Shown: positions 34,501 through 41,919, counted from the first letter of the stretch. The stretch: DNA of 64,000 bases from Bretschneidera sinensis (GCA_023935145.1 CM043702.1:75014820-75078819); one strand, 5' to 3'. Translations and numbers: made by a program. Notes: generated from the letters alone by a model not told the origin.

Positions 34501-35057
34501 TTATTTTTAAGAGAATCTAATAATATAAAAGGAATACTATTTATCATTCAAGTGTTATTTTTCGGTAAATTATATACAACAGTAGTGTTCCTCTTTATTA
34601 ATATATCATGCTCTTCATTTAGATAATTTTGCTTCTAGATACCATGTGTAACCAAAAGAAAACTTAGAAACCAGAAAACAGTGATACAACTTCAGGCCAC
34701 ACTCAATTTAGTAACCAAAATCGAATTTAAACAGCAGAACAGCATAAACCCTTCCTTTGTATCTCCAAGAAAAACTAAGGACCGTGAAAGGAAATTAGTT
34801 CACTTTCTTAAGAACTAGTTTTTCTTCTCTCTTTCCTTAGTCTCATACTTTCTCCAACCAAAAAAAGTTCAACTCGGACCACGAAAAACTACACATTTCC
34901 TATTAAGAAACAGACCCAGTAAACATGAAGGATTATAACACATGAAAAACGAGATTAAAGAGAAAAGAAAAGGTTATAAAAAATTTCATGGACTAACCTT
35001 TTGGCGTCTAGCTCTTGTCTCGTGATCAAGCTTAGGCCTTGGACCTTTAGAAGCCAT
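754..35057 (-). CDS. PIE1: PIE1: SWR1-complex Swi2/Snf2 ATPase (H2A.Z deposition), 20 coding exons
   Basis: Orthologue of Arabidopsis PHOTOPERIOD-INDEPENDENT EARLY FLOWERING 1, the nuclear catalytic subunit of the plant SWR1 complex, which exchanges H2A for H2A.Z using ATP; in Arabidopsis it is needed for FLC expression and normal flowering time. Exons on the minus strand, 5' to 3': 35057-34998, 32151-32071, 31917-31810, 31614-31534, 31419-31331, 31234-31098, 31006-30945, 20611-20476, 20225-20151, 20069-20005, 19918-19784, 18417-18379, 16284-16216, 16093-16031, 15944-12860, 6139-6075, 5988-5918, 4371-3582, 2799-2282, 1195-754. They sum to 6171 nt, every phase joins, and the product is 2056 residues, about the known Arabidopsis length (2055). 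Domain order is HSA (about 21-140), acidic linker, DEXH ATPase with DEMGLGKT (536-543) and DEAH (639-642), a long insert, helicase C with DRCHRIGQ (1159-1166), Lys-rich region, SANT/Myb-like (about 1654-1711). All boundaries are GT-AG except a GC donor in intron 4. No disabling change was seen. Boundaries come from homology and splice motifs, not transcripts. Confidence 0.95.
1196..2281 (-). other. PIE1 intron 19
   Basis: 1086 bases of AT-rich intron between the last two exons. I see no mobile element or RNA gene in it, only short poly(A)/poly(T) tracts. Confidence 0.7.
2800..3581 (-). other. PIE1 intron 18
   Basis: 782 bases. AT-rich, with a short purine/GC patch near 3430-3475 (several G runs). 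Nothing else recognised. Confidence 0.7.
3582..4371 (-). CDS. PIE1: PIE1 exon 18: basic region and SANT/Myb-like domain
   Basis: This 790-nt exon encodes about residues 1474-1737. It opens with a Lys-rich nuclear, likely DNA- or histone-contacting stretch ([20 protein letters not shown]) and a second KKKSKNLKK cluster. Next come the invariant [17 protein letters not shown] and the SANT/Myb-like domain [17 protein letters not shown]...[19 protein letters not shown] (about 1654-1711). SANT domains in remodelers contact histone tails. The exon ends exactly on a codon boundary (LLKVTE) at donor GTATGC. Confidence 0.95.
4372..5917 (-). other. PIE1 intron 17
   Basis: 1546 bases that hold the mariner/Stowaway-like element at 4925-5440. 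The remaining sequence is AT-rich with a pyrimidine-rich stretch at about 5640-5780 (CT-rich on the plus strand). No coding content is supported. Confidence 0.65.
4925..5440. mobile_element. Mariner/Stowaway-like non-autonomous element
   Basis: The left end reads CTCCCTCTATCTCATG followed by TTTTTAGTCC. The right end, before GGAAGGGAGGGG, carries GGACTAAAATATGG, the inverted counterpart. CTCCCTC-type termini flanked by TA are typical of plant Stowaway/Tc1-mariner elements. A TA dinucleotide flanks both ends (4923-4924 and 5441-5442). At 516 bp with no transposase it is non-autonomous. The inverted repeats are imperfect, suggesting age. Confidence 0.62.
5918..6139 (-). CDS. PIE1: PIE1 exons 16-17
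   Basis: Exon 16 (6139-6075, 65 nt) encodes [20 protein letters not shown], strongly conserved in plant PIE1 after the ATPase region. Exon 17 (5988-5918, 71 nt) encodes [14 protein letters not shown] and an acidic end. An 86-nt intron separates them. Both exons lie isolated between a 6.7 kb and a 1.5 kb intron and are too short to stand out without homology. Confidence 0.92.
7087..7292 (-). repeat. TRIM LTR, middle copy
   Basis: 206 bp. On the plus strand it runs from just after ..CAATACCA to ..ATATCTTAACA, where the polypurine complement CTCCCCCCTCAA begins. It includes a short (TA)n run and TTATTATTATTG. Similar sequence recurs at 8224-8403, and inverted at 12094-12361. Confidence 0.7.
8224..8403 (-). 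repeat. TRIM LTR, third copy
   Basis: 180 bp with intact TG..CA ends (TGATGGAGAATTG to ACTATATATCA). The flanking sequence GAGCTCAGATACCA at its low side is the complemented primer-binding site. ATTCTCCCTTTG on its high side is the complemented polypurine tract of the neighbouring unit, so one LTR serves two internals. Confidence 0.7.
8660..9650 (+). pseudogene. Decayed gag-like retroelement remnant
   Basis: A broken plus-strand reading frame at about 8890-9291 contains [21 protein letters not shown]. This resembles the single zinc knuckle of plant Ty3/gypsy gag (CFxCxGxHxxxxCPxRKxLN) with one Cys lost, and is followed by an acidic linker. The downstream frame (9310-9642) shows [13 protein letters not shown], which I cannot assign. 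No LTRs of its own were found. It is probably the piece of an older element into which the 9675-11839 element later inserted. The family assignment rests on a short motif. Confidence 0.4.
9675..10084 (+). repeat. 5' LTR of the 2.2 kb element
   Basis: 410 bp, TG..CA ends, with a TATATAAGAG promoter-like motif around 9854 and repeated CCATGTGATTTGG-like units near 9948-10034. Confidence 0.8.
11448..11839 (+). repeat. 3' LTR of the 2.2 kb element
   Basis: 392 bp, aligned with the 5' LTR along its length, with small deletions including the TATATA segment. Ends TTATATCA. Confidence 0.8.
11845..12093. other. Unassigned GC-richer segment
   Basis: About 250 bases, clearly more GC-rich than the surrounding intron (for example GGGGCGCGCACC). 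It may be the other half of the older element represented at 8660-9650, since both flanks contain GTGAGGTAGC. No gene or RNA recognised. Confidence 0.35.
12094..12361 (+). repeat. TRIM-type LTR, plus orientation, with an expanded TAA repeat
   Basis: The same LTR family as 7087-7292 but inverted. It ends AATCTCAACA and is followed by TGGCATCTGAACTCATGG, a degenerate primer site and the same leader (CATGGTTTGGAACCT). A run of about 17 (TAA/AAT) units sits at about 12231-12288. Confidence 0.65.
12411..12449. repeat. (TA)n microsatellite
   Basis: About 18 TA units between the two head-to-head TRIM leaders. Confidence 0.9.
12511..12620 (-). repeat. Truncated TRIM-type LTR, minus orientation
   Basis: GCTCTAATACCA, the complement of TGGTATTAGAGC, a tRNA-iMet primer site, is at 12511-12522. 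It is immediately followed by TGTTGAGATATAGGTTAGGG, the LTR end. The LTR breaks off near 12620. Together with 12094-12361 it forms a head-to-head pair. Confidence 0.6.
12860..15944 (-). CDS. PIE1: PIE1 exon 15: Swi2/Snf2 ATPase core
   Basis: A single 3085-nt exon encodes about residues 401-1428, the whole motor. Visible motifs: [15 protein letters not shown] before the motor; [11 protein letters not shown]; Walker A DEMGLGKT (536-543); [13 protein letters not shown] (motif Ia); DEAH (639-642); [20 protein letters not shown] (motif III); [12 protein letters not shown]; a long insert (about 800-1040) typical of the split-ATPase SWR1/INO80 branch; helicase C from [15 protein letters not shown] through [11 protein letters not shown] and [16 protein letters not shown]. 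The C-terminal part has an Ala-rich run before GQAIS and the conserved [18 protein letters not shown]. Translation past 12860 would read into the intron; the donor GTAAGT at 12859 ends the exon one base into a codon. Confidence 0.96.
16031..20611 (-). CDS. PIE1: PIE1 exons 8-14: acidic linker
   Basis: Seven small exons (136, 75, 65, 135, 39, 69 and 63 nt) encode about residues 207-400. Exon 8 reads [19 protein letters not shown] then [14 protein letters not shown]. Exon 14 reads [21 protein letters not shown]. The two 'P(L/V)EEL(L/I)xxY' segments are the repeated short motifs seen in the same positions in Arabidopsis PIE1. The segment between them is rich in Ser, Glu and Asp and probably disordered. 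Small exons and repeated linker motifs help confirm orthology, because they match the family order even though the linker is poorly conserved. Confidence 0.88.
16285..18378 (-). other. PIE1 intron 12
   Basis: 2094 bases. It holds the truncated L1 at 16478-17752. The rest is AT-rich unique-looking sequence with no coding support. Confidence 0.75.
16478..17752 (-). mobile_element. 5'-truncated L1 LINE with 14-bp target duplication
   Basis: TGTACAAGACAAAA occurs at 16464-16477 and again at 17753-17766, bracketing the element. The minus strand reads the 3' part of a plant L1 ORF2: [19 protein letters not shown] then, after frame breaks, [20 protein letters not shown]...QLWEMV, the zf-RVT zinc-binding domain, and [12 protein letters not shown] near the end. 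The 3' UTR shows the CACCCCCTTGGTGCATTATTAATATA signature shared by the other LINE copies here. 1275 bp; not able to move. Confidence 0.88.
18655..18960 (+). mobile_element. L1 LINE 3' end fragment
   Basis: Plus strand translates as [19 protein letters not shown], the end of the zf-RVT region of plant L1 ORF2. It is followed by a tail CTCTCTTAATAAATTTTATTTTTTATC similar to the tails of the other copies. About 300 bp. A target duplication was not identified. Confidence 0.65.
19466..19504. repeat. (TA)n(CA)n compound microsatellite
   Basis: About 12 TA units run directly into 6-7 CA units in intron 11. Confidence 0.9.
20790..20895. repeat. Direct repeat, copy 1 (pair with 28415-28515)
   Basis: About 100 bases from CTTACATCAGTCAGAT through TTCACATGGTAATCAAAAGC to AAGGCACTACATCCC. 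They recur with scattered changes at 28415-28515 in the same orientation (CTTGCATCAGTCGGAC, AAGGCACTAGGTCCC). Identity unknown. Confidence 0.7.
20896..25983 (+). mobile_element. Degenerate plus-strand L1 (EN and RT remnants), split by a later L1
   Basis: Part before the split is 20896-21651, part after is 23414 onward; continuity is inferred from the target duplication of the inner L1. At about 23873-23903 the sequence gives GLKCISWNV followed by a stop, the start of the L1 endonuclease (SWNVRGLN). Near 25430-25560 it gives [13 protein letters not shown] and AFIKGR, reverse transcriptase. Near 25650 comes a broken version of the DIEKAYDHV motif. Many stops and frameshifts; long dead. The start near 20896 is approximate. 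Confidence 0.6.
21665..23400 (-). mobile_element. L1 fragment inserted in antisense into an older L1
   Basis: TTACAATGGGCAA (21652-21664) and TTACAACGGGCAA (23401-23413) flank it, a 13-bp target duplication with one change. The minus strand begins in the RT region (ADM-like region lost) with [15 protein letters not shown]..., then [21 protein letters not shown] and [21 protein letters not shown]. It runs to the low-coordinate end, where TTTTTTTTATTGG is the complement of the A-rich tail. About 1.7 kb, 5'-truncated. Confidence 0.8.
25731..26231 (+). repeat. Tandem duplication of an L1 RT segment (about 250 bp)
   Basis: The stretch from TTTGATGCGCTTGGGTGTAA to GACGATGCTTCCCAATCATG at about 25738-25981 is repeated at about 25989-26234 with roughly a dozen substitutions and small gaps. 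Both copies belong to the degenerate L1 reverse transcriptase. Confidence 0.85.
26221..26386. repeat. Inverted repeat (hairpin) inside L1 sequence
   Basis: Left arm 26221-26269 (CTTCCCAATCATGAGCATTC...) and right arm 26336-26386 (...GAATGCTCATGATTGGGAAG type) are complementary over about 49-51 bases, with a 2-base bulge and one mismatch, around a 66-base loop. Both arms encode the L1 segment [12 protein letters not shown] on opposite strands. Likely origin is an L1 inversion at insertion (twin priming) or a rearrangement between opposed copies. Confidence 0.88.
26336..27795 (+). mobile_element. L1 3' fragment with zf-RVT
   Basis: Plus strand: [14 protein letters not shown] at the right hairpin arm, [36 protein letters not shown], then [19 protein letters not shown]...SLWEMI and [13 protein letters not shown], the zf-RVT part of ORF2. 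It ends ACACCCTCTTGGTGTGTTTT...TTACTTATCAAAAAAAAG, the family 3' end and tail. The internal order is disturbed: an RT-like segment is followed by a second upstream-type segment, so it may be two pieces. Confidence 0.75.
27800..28350 (+). mobile_element. L1 3' fragment
   Basis: Plus strand: [21 protein letters not shown] then [19 protein letters not shown], another copy of the zf-RVT domain. It starts right after the tail of the previous fragment and ends with GGTGTGTCTAGTGAATATATTA then TTTTTTATCAAGAAAAAAG. About 550 bp. Confidence 0.75.
28415..28515. repeat. Direct repeat, copy 2
   Basis: Second copy of the roughly 100-base segment at 20790-20895. The pair brackets most of the L1 cluster of intron 7. 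Confidence 0.7.
28740..30010 (+). mobile_element. L1 3' fragment
   Basis: Plus strand: [20 protein letters not shown] at the start, then frame-broken ORF2 sequence with [36 protein letters not shown] and [18 protein letters not shown]. The 3' end is GCACCCTCTTGGTGCTTCTT and a TTATTTATC(A)n tail at about 30009. Several stops and frameshifts. Confidence 0.78.
30945..31234 (-). CDS. PIE1: PIE1 exons 6-7: linker after HSA
   Basis: Exon 6 (31234-31098) encodes [15 protein letters not shown] and a low-complexity stretch. Exon 7 (31006-30945) encodes [21 protein letters not shown]. This is the acidic linker between the HSA and ATPase domains; it is probably flexible and poorly conserved. Exon 7 is followed by the largest intron of the gene (10.3 kb), yet the donor (TCG|GTGAG) and the next acceptor at 20612 keep the frame. 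Confidence 0.88.
31331..32151 (-). CDS. PIE1: PIE1 exons 2-5: HSA domain
   Basis: Four short exons (81, 108, 81 and 89 nt) encode about residues 21-140. The stretch begins [19 protein letters not shown] and includes [15 protein letters not shown] and [12 protein letters not shown], the basic helical HSA (helicase/SANT-associated) domain. In SWR1 and INO80 type remodelers this domain binds actin and actin-related proteins. It is followed by a Lys-rich helix ending [10 protein letters not shown]. Exon 1 supplies the N-terminal 20 residues beginning [18 protein letters not shown], matching the start of known PIE1 proteins, which fixes the start codon at 35057. Exon 4 ends at 31534 with a GC donor instead of GT. 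Confidence 0.93.
31420..31533 (-). other. PIE1 intron 4 with GC-AG splice sites
   Basis: The exon 4/5 junction requires the coding order ...KVEKL then VLYKH. On the minus strand the exon ends AAGCTG and the intron starts GCAAGT (31533-31528), ending TTTTAG at 31420. No GT placement keeps the frame and the conserved residues. GC donors are a known minor class and normally have a strong flanking match to U1, as here (GCAAGT). Confidence 0.85.
32152..34997 (-). other. PIE1 intron 1
   Basis: 2846 bases, AT-rich, with the duplicated L1 tail at 33854-34235. The remaining sequence shows no coding, RNA or element signature I can support. Confidence 0.7.
33854..34235 (+). mobile_element. L1 3'-end fragment with an internal 170-bp tandem duplication
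   Basis: The 170-bp unit beginning TTTGGTGGTCGTCTTGGTT occurs at 33854-34023 and again at 34024-34193 with one difference seen by eye (ATAGAAACAG versus ATAGAAAAAG). The following ACTATACTTTTACTTATCAAAG tail matches the L1 tails in intron 7 (for example near 27775). The sequence codes for the far C-terminal end of L1 ORF2 and its 3' UTR. Confidence 0.8.
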
Positions 35058-35720
35058 TATTTTTCCGTAATACCTATCTCATGATGGAACTGTGAACAGC
35101 CAAAAGAATTATCGCGCCTATTACCTAAGAACATTAAAACGATTAGTTTCAACATAAGGTGCAAGCAACAGAACAGAAACTTCAAAATCATTGAGCTATA
35201 TATTTGAATCTGACTCTTGAGAACGCAATATAGACGGTGTATAAGTTGCATCAAATTAAATTAAATTTAAATCACTTCGGATGAACAATACTATCATAAA
35301 TTATTCGTTTTTCGATAAAATAAATTAAGTTGTCATTTCTGTACCAAAACTTCACGAATGAAATATATTTTTATATTTTTTATAAATTAAAATAATCAAC
35401 TACATGAAAGGCTCAGCAGTAGATTGAAATCAAAGGTAGGAAATGGCATAGCCGAAATCGGTATCGGATACGCTCCGTGTTTCCGTATCGAGAAAACGAA
35501 AAAAAAAATAGCCGAAATGATGCTATTTTCGAGGGGCTTTCTTCGAGAATTGAAGTCGTAGCGAGAGAGAGAGAGAAAGTAGGAATTGAAGAGGATGAGA
35601 GGCTCACCTTACCAGCAGGCGGCGGCGCGGTGATGCTCAGATCGTCTCTTTTCGCCTCAGGAAACCCTAACGACGAAGAGAATTAGAGAGGACTCCACTT
35701 TTTGGGCTGGGCTTCATCAT
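35058..35720 (-). other. PIE1 5' UTR with a leader intron
   Basis: Upstream of the ATG a good acceptor (TTGGCTGTTCACAG, AG at 35091-35090) would start a 32-nt untranslated piece of the first coding exon (35089-35058). A matching donor CTG|GTAAGG lies at 35613, ending a GC-richer leader exon that reaches to about 35700. The intron would be 35090-35612. The untranslated piece contains a minimal upstream ORF, ATG-AGA-TAG, about 25 bases before the main ATG. The transcription start cannot be fixed without transcripts. Confidence 0.6.
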
Positions 35721-35772
35721 CTAGTGCTCCGGGAGGAGTTATGGAGTACAATTACTCTTTCTGAGATGGGCT
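35662..35772 (-). promoter_or_regulatory. Telo-box and three Site II (TGGGCT) elements at the PIE1 5' end
   Basis: AAACCCTAA (telo-box, written on the plus strand) is at 35662-35670. TGGGCT (Site II, TGGGCY) occurs at 35703-35708, 35708-35713 and 35767-35772, two of them overlapping by one base. Site II elements bound by TCP factors combined with telo-boxes are an established promoter arrangement for genes expressed in cycling cells in plants. Their clustering in about 110 bp just where the gene should start supports this as the core promoter. Function is inferred. Confidence 0.55.
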
Positions 35773-36895
35773 GTTTCGATAATAAAAAAAAAATTTACGG
35801 GCTTTAAGAGGTCGGCAGATATAAATAAAAAAGAAGGAGAAAATACATTTTTCAAATCCTTAACTCAATTTCTATTTTTTTAGAAACATTTTTTTCTTTT
35901 TTATTGAAACTTTTTTTATTCTTTAAATAATGTTTTTGAAAACTACTGTAAAATACAAACAATCTTATTGTTTTAACTAAATACATGCTTAGGTAGTTAT
36001 TAGCCTTTTTGCTTTACTTTTTCATCTTTTTATAAATTATGATACATTTTAATGAGAAATTACTTTGTCTTTATTGGCCTTTTTTTAATATGTTCTTTGA
36101 AATTTTTCTAACAATATTTTTAGAAAACAATACAATATCAAAAATATATTTTCAAGAGCAATATTTGATCTTAAAACTGATTTTTGAACTTGTTTCTGAA
36201 AAAAAAAAAAAAAAAAAACCTATTGTGAGTTTCATAACATTATTTTTTTATAACAAAAAACTGTTTTTGAAAATACACATAAAAAACATGTACTTGAAAT
36301 ATTTTATAGGAGTTTATCATACATGCGTCATGTATTTTAACCTAAATATCAAATTGCCCCCCGCACTTCTAATTGCTAATATAAAAATTATGGATAAAAG
36401 GAAGATTGAAAAATTGTATTGTTTTATAGTAACCTTTTAAAATGATGCAAATGGTAATCACTTCAACGAAGGGACATGCCTTTAGAAAATGCAAATTGGA
36501 AGATATTATCTCTTGAATTTGTACAATTTGAAAAAGATAAATTAATTGATTATATATATGGATGGTTGTGACTTCTAGAAGGATACCTGAGCACCATTTC
36601 AAGTCTAAAAATAGGAGAGGATATTTCACATGATCTCTTATGTTTTTGTACATAGTTTCTAACAGTTTCCTAGAGAGTTCTTTGGAATCTTTTCAGAATT
36701 GTATCTGAAGAATTCCATAAGGCTTTGTTGTATCTTGTAGGTGAATTTTCTATGAACCTATTAGCAAACTCTTTAGAGTTAGGGAAACTCTCACCTTAAA
36801 GAAAGCGATTATGCGTCTCAAAGCCTTAAAATATTATGTTCTTTTTTTTATTGTTTTCATTGTTGCAAATCCGTATTTTCAAATTAATTTTTAAC
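35773..36895. other. AT-rich intergenic spacer
   Basis: About 1.1 kb upstream of the PIE1 promoter with A and T homopolymer runs (for example a long A run near 36200). I see no gene, RNA or terminal repeats. Confidence 0.6.
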
Positions 36896-36900
36896 CCACT

Positions 36901-37087
36901 TATAAACGTAAATAATATTAGGAAATTATAATTCTATTGTACATAGGAAACCCTAGCCTTATTAGGACACTCTTGTGTAGTCCTATTAGGACACTCTTGT
37001 GTACATATCTTATAAATATAAGCTCCTACTACTGCAATATTATGCAATCAGTAAACATAAACCCTAATTTCTCTTTTATTCTCTTCA
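36901..37087 (+). repeat. Copia 5' LTR
   Basis: 187 bp with a TATAAATATAAGC promoter-like box. It is longer than the 3' LTR because the segment ATTAGGACACTCTTGTGTA is duplicated in tandem (about 36958-37005). Confidence 0.85.
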
Positions 37088-37156
37088 TGGTATCAGAGCA
37101 ATAAAATCCTAAACCCTAAAACAACGTTCTCTCTTTCTCTCTAAACTCTAGAAACC

Positions 37157-40100
37157 ATGGAAAACATTGCTCATTTATCTTCTTCCTCCCCCCTCATTGA
37201 AATCAACCCTCTTGTCGTCACCTGCAACGCTGCCTCTACACCTCTAATACCAATGTCCCCAACTTTACAACAGGTCCTCACCATCATGTCACTTTTACTT
37301 TACCCCTTCCCCATGCTGACATCAACCACTTAACCTTACATCCCTCAACTAACGCCACATAATTTCCTCACTATAACGCCACACACTTTCACCATCATGA
37401 TGTCACTTCCACTTTACCTTCTAATCCCTCAAATCACACCACATAAACCACTGCCCAGTCGTTTCTTTTCACAAATCACCAATCTTCTTTTTCTGCCCCC
37501 ATAGCCACATATCACCAGCCGACCACCCTTATAACCCCACCACCTATTCTTTATCCCTATCCTTCTGTCCCTAAACTTGAGTCATCTTCTCACCAAAGGC
37601 ATGTATCCTCCACTATCAACACACCACTTCCTCCTATCTTCCCTAATATCCCTATTTTTTTGCTCCTAGTATTACACACCTTGTTAATCTTAAACTCGAT
37701 AATAATAATTACATTCTTTGGCGCTCCCAATTTCTCCCAATCTTAATAAGATATGACCTTATCAGTTATATTAATGGAACCTTCCTATGTCCCTTCCAAT
37801 ATTATTTGTTGAGTGATGGCACCACCACCCTTAACCTTGCTTTTCAAACCTGGCTTCATACGAACTAGTGCATTCGCTCCTGGATTAATGTTATACTTAC
37901 TTCGGACATACTTCGAGACGTATATAATCTTTGTACCTTTAGGGATGTCTGGTTGGCATTGGAACAACATTACTTTGATCAATACAATGCAAATGAGTTT
38001 GACCTCCGCTTGAAGCTTCATAAACATATTAAAGATGGCAAGTCTATGTAACAGTATCTTTGGGACCTCAAAGCCATAGTTGATGCTCTTGTTGTCATCA
38101 ATTCACCACTCGCCACCAAAGACCTCATCTTTTATGCATTAGCAGGTCTGCCTATCGAGTATGAAAGTTTAATTACTATGGTCACCAACACCAACATCAC
38201 CCTTGCTTTTGATAGTTGCATACCAAACTGCTCCTCTAGGAACGTCTGAAGTATCTTCGGATCACTTCTCAGTCTTCTGACCTCTTACAGTCCTTGCTAC
38301 CACAACCACCTCTAAAACTTTTCATGGTCGTGGTAGGGGTCACTTAGGCTATCGGGGTTGTGGCCGTGATCGTGGCCGCAATACTAGTCGTGGCCATAAT
38401 ATTAATCGTGGTGACTCGTCTTAGCATGGTTCAAGTTTTGATCAGTCTTTTCACTTTTTTTCTTATACTTAATTGATCTGCTGGTATTTCCTTTACAGTC
38501 GTAAAGGTATATTAGGACCGCATCTTGGATCATCCTCCACGCTGTGTTAGATCTGTCACAACACTAGTCACATTGCCTTAACTTGTCCTCATCGAATTAA
38601 CCATGTTGTTGTCTTTCATGATTTGCCTAAATCATTTGCTACCATGTCACTTGGTGAGTCTAATGCGGCACAGTGGTACCCTGATATGGCCGCCTCAGCT
38701 CATATGACTCCTTAGTAAGGTATATTTACTAACCTTACACCTTATTTTGGTAAAACTAAAATTTTGGTTGGTAATGGACAACTGCTTGATATAAATAACG
38801 TTGGTTATACTTTCTTACTCACCTCCACTAAACCTCTTCATCTTAAAAATGTCTTACATGTCCCAAAATTATTTCACAACTTACTTTCTAATAAATATTT
38901 ATGTTATGATAACAACTATTCTATTAACTTTGATGCATCTTATGTTGTTATTAAAGACAAAAGTATGAAGAAAACTCTTCTCAAATCCTCTAGTGATGGT
39001 GATCTCTACCCACTTCCACCTTATTCGGTCACCACCTCTCCTTTGGCACTAGTCTCTCGTCAAGTTTCTAGTGATGTTTGGCATCGTAAACTAGGTCATT
39101 TAGGTCCATGTGTGTTATCTTTTTTACAAAATAAAAAGAATATTATTATGTCATCTAAATATTTTGGATTTTGTTCCAAGTGTCAGTTAGGCAAGTTTAA
39201 ATATTTACTTTTTGATTCTATTGAGCACTGTACTTCATAACCTTTAGCTTTAATACATTCTAATATTTGGAAATCCCCTATTTTATCAAACTTAGGTTAT
39301 CATTATTACGTTATTTTTGTAGGTGACTTCTCTCAATATTTTTTGCTTTTTCCTATGCGTAAAAAAATCTGAAGTCTTTTAAAACTTTTGTACCTTTAAA
39401 GCTCTTGTTGACAATTAGTTTTCTAAAAAAATAAAAATATTTCAAGGTGATGGTGGTAAATAATTTGATCACACACATTTCAAACAATTTTTTGCTCATC
39501 ATGGTATTGCATTTTGTGTGTCTTATCTAGACACTCCTCATTAAAATGGTGTCGCTGAGTGTAAGCATTGACACATTAATGAAATGACAAGCACCCTCTT
39601 AATTCACTCTACTCTACCTGAGTCTTTTTGGGTTGATGCTACCTACACTGCCCTTTACATCATCAATCGTCTCCCTACTCTTCCTTTGCAAAATCAAATT
39701 CCTTATACAAAATTGTTTTCTAAATCTCTTGATTACTCCACCTTTCGTGTCTTTGGGTGTGCATGTTATCCTAACTTCACTGTCCATGCTCCTCACAAAC
39801 TTGTGCCTAGATCCAAACAATGTGTCTTCCTAGGCTATGCTCAAAATTACAAAGACTATAGGTGTCTTGATCCTACCACTGGTTGTGTCTATACTAGTCA
39901 TCATGTTGTCTTCCATGAACTCTCCTTTCCCTATCCTGTTCTCTCTAAAGCTATCATTTCCACTATAGTTACCTAACATACCACTCATCTCTTTGTACTT
40001 ACCACTACTGAACCCTTACATTAACCTTTTCCCTTGTCCACTGTATCTCCCAACCAACCCGTTACTAGTATCTCGTCCTCTCCATCGACCCTTACTGACA

Positions 40101-41870
40101 TGTTACCTCTTGCTTTAACCTCTTCCCATGGTGTTTTTCTTTACCCACTCATACACACCAACTCTTTTGCATCACCACCAACATCTCTTTATCTAGCTGA
40201 CCTTTTAACACCAACCTCAGCTTCTTCTAGTTCTAAAGTCTCTTTTCCTTCTGCACCTGTCGCTCCCTCTACCTCCACTCTTCCCCTATTGTCTACCACC
40301 GCCTCATGTCATCCCATGATCACTTGTTCTAAAGTTGGTATTCACAAAACCAAGTAGTTATTCTCTCTTTCCACTACTACCCTGCCCTTTGAACCAAATT
40401 ATTTTTCTCAAGCAAATAAAGATCCCTAGTGGCGGTCTGCTATAATTGATGAATTTAATGAACTTTTAACTAATTACGCTTGGGATCTTGTTCCATATGA
40501 TCCAATAAAAGATTTAGTTAGGTGTGAGTGAATTTATAGGATTAAATATCGAGTTGATGGGTCTGTGGAGCGTTACATAACGAGGTTAGTCACTCAAAGC
40601 TTCCACCAACAACCAGGTATTGACTATCATGAAACTTTTAGTCCAGTTGTTAAACCGAGTACTATACATACTATTTTATCTTTAGTTATTTCTCATCATT
40701 GGGTGATTAAACAATTGGATGTTAAGAATACTTTTCTTTATGGATATCTTGATGAAGTTGTGTACATGAAACAACCTCATGGGTTTGTTGATAAGCTTCA
40801 TCCCTTTCATGTCTGTGAATTACGCAAAGCTATATATGCTCTGAAATAGGCTCCTCGGGCTGGGTTTCATCGTTCTAGTTCTTTCCTTATTCTCTTGGTT
40901 TTTCTTGCAGCCTGGCAGAGAATTCTATGTTTGTTCTTAAGTGGTCTCATTTGTTTTTATCTTACTACTATATGTTGATGACATCATCCTCATATGTACT
41001 AATACCACATTACTTTTTCACTTTATTCATACTTTTTCAAATCAATTTGCCATGAAGGATCTTGGTGATCTTCATTATTTCCTTAGCATTGAAGTTTTTC
41101 GTCATCCAACCAATTTGTTTCTCTCTTAAACTAAATACACCAAAGACCTCTTACTTAAATTTTCTACGTTTTTTGCAAAATCTGTTAAAACTCATTTACC
41201 TTCCCTATCAGTACTTTCACAACATGAGGGTGAACTACTAGCAGATCCTTTTGAATTTAGGAGTATGGTTAGAGGTATTCAGTTATTAACCATGACTCGA
41301 CCTGATATTTCTTACATTATTAATCTAGCTAGTTAGTTTTTGCATGCTCCCCGCGTGGCTCATTTTCAGCTTGTCAAATGCATTTTTTAATATCTTTGTG
41401 GTACTACTAATCATGGGTTCCTTCTTACCTTTACAAAGGATTTTTTTTCTTGCCATGTAGATGTCGACTGTCTTGACAGTCGTCGGTCCACCACATGTTA
41501 TATAGTCTTTCTTGGACCAAATCTTATTTCTTGGAAAGCAAAGAAACAACCTATCTTGTCTCGTTCCAGCACTGAATCTGAATATTGATCTCTTGCCTAC
41601 ACTATAGTTGAGGCCTACTAGATTAAACAGTTTCTTTATGACTTACATGTGTTCTTGACTCGTCTAGTTTGAGTGTATTGTGATAACATTGGTGCCACTT
41701 ATCTTGCAGTAAATCTCGTGTTTCATGCTCGCACTAAGAACATTGAGATAGATTTTCATTTAGTTCGCAAAAAAATAGCCTAAGGAGATATTCAGATCCA
41801 CTATATTCCCACTGATACACAGCTTACAGATATTTTCACCAATGAGTTGTCATCACCTCGGTTTCTTTAA
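37157..41870 (+). pseudogene. Copia gag-pol polyprotein remnant
   Basis: Gag starts MENIAHLSSSSPL at 37157. Later blocks: HLKNVLHVPKLFHNLLS and WHRKLGHLGP (pre-integrase, 38764-39240); ESFWVDATYTALYIINRLPT (integrase end, 39584-39976); HETFSPVVKPSTIHTIL and IKQLDVKNTFLYG (RT); LLLYVDDIILIC with the catalytic YVDD (about 40970); DLGDLHYFLSIEV; RNase H near 41560-41600. At least seven in-frame stops interrupt pol, most at positions where the family has Gln, Arg or Trp. Inactive. Confidence 0.85.
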
Positions 41871-41919
41871 CATAAAAACAATTTCTCTATGGTTCCACCC
41901 CATTCAGATTGAAGAGGCG

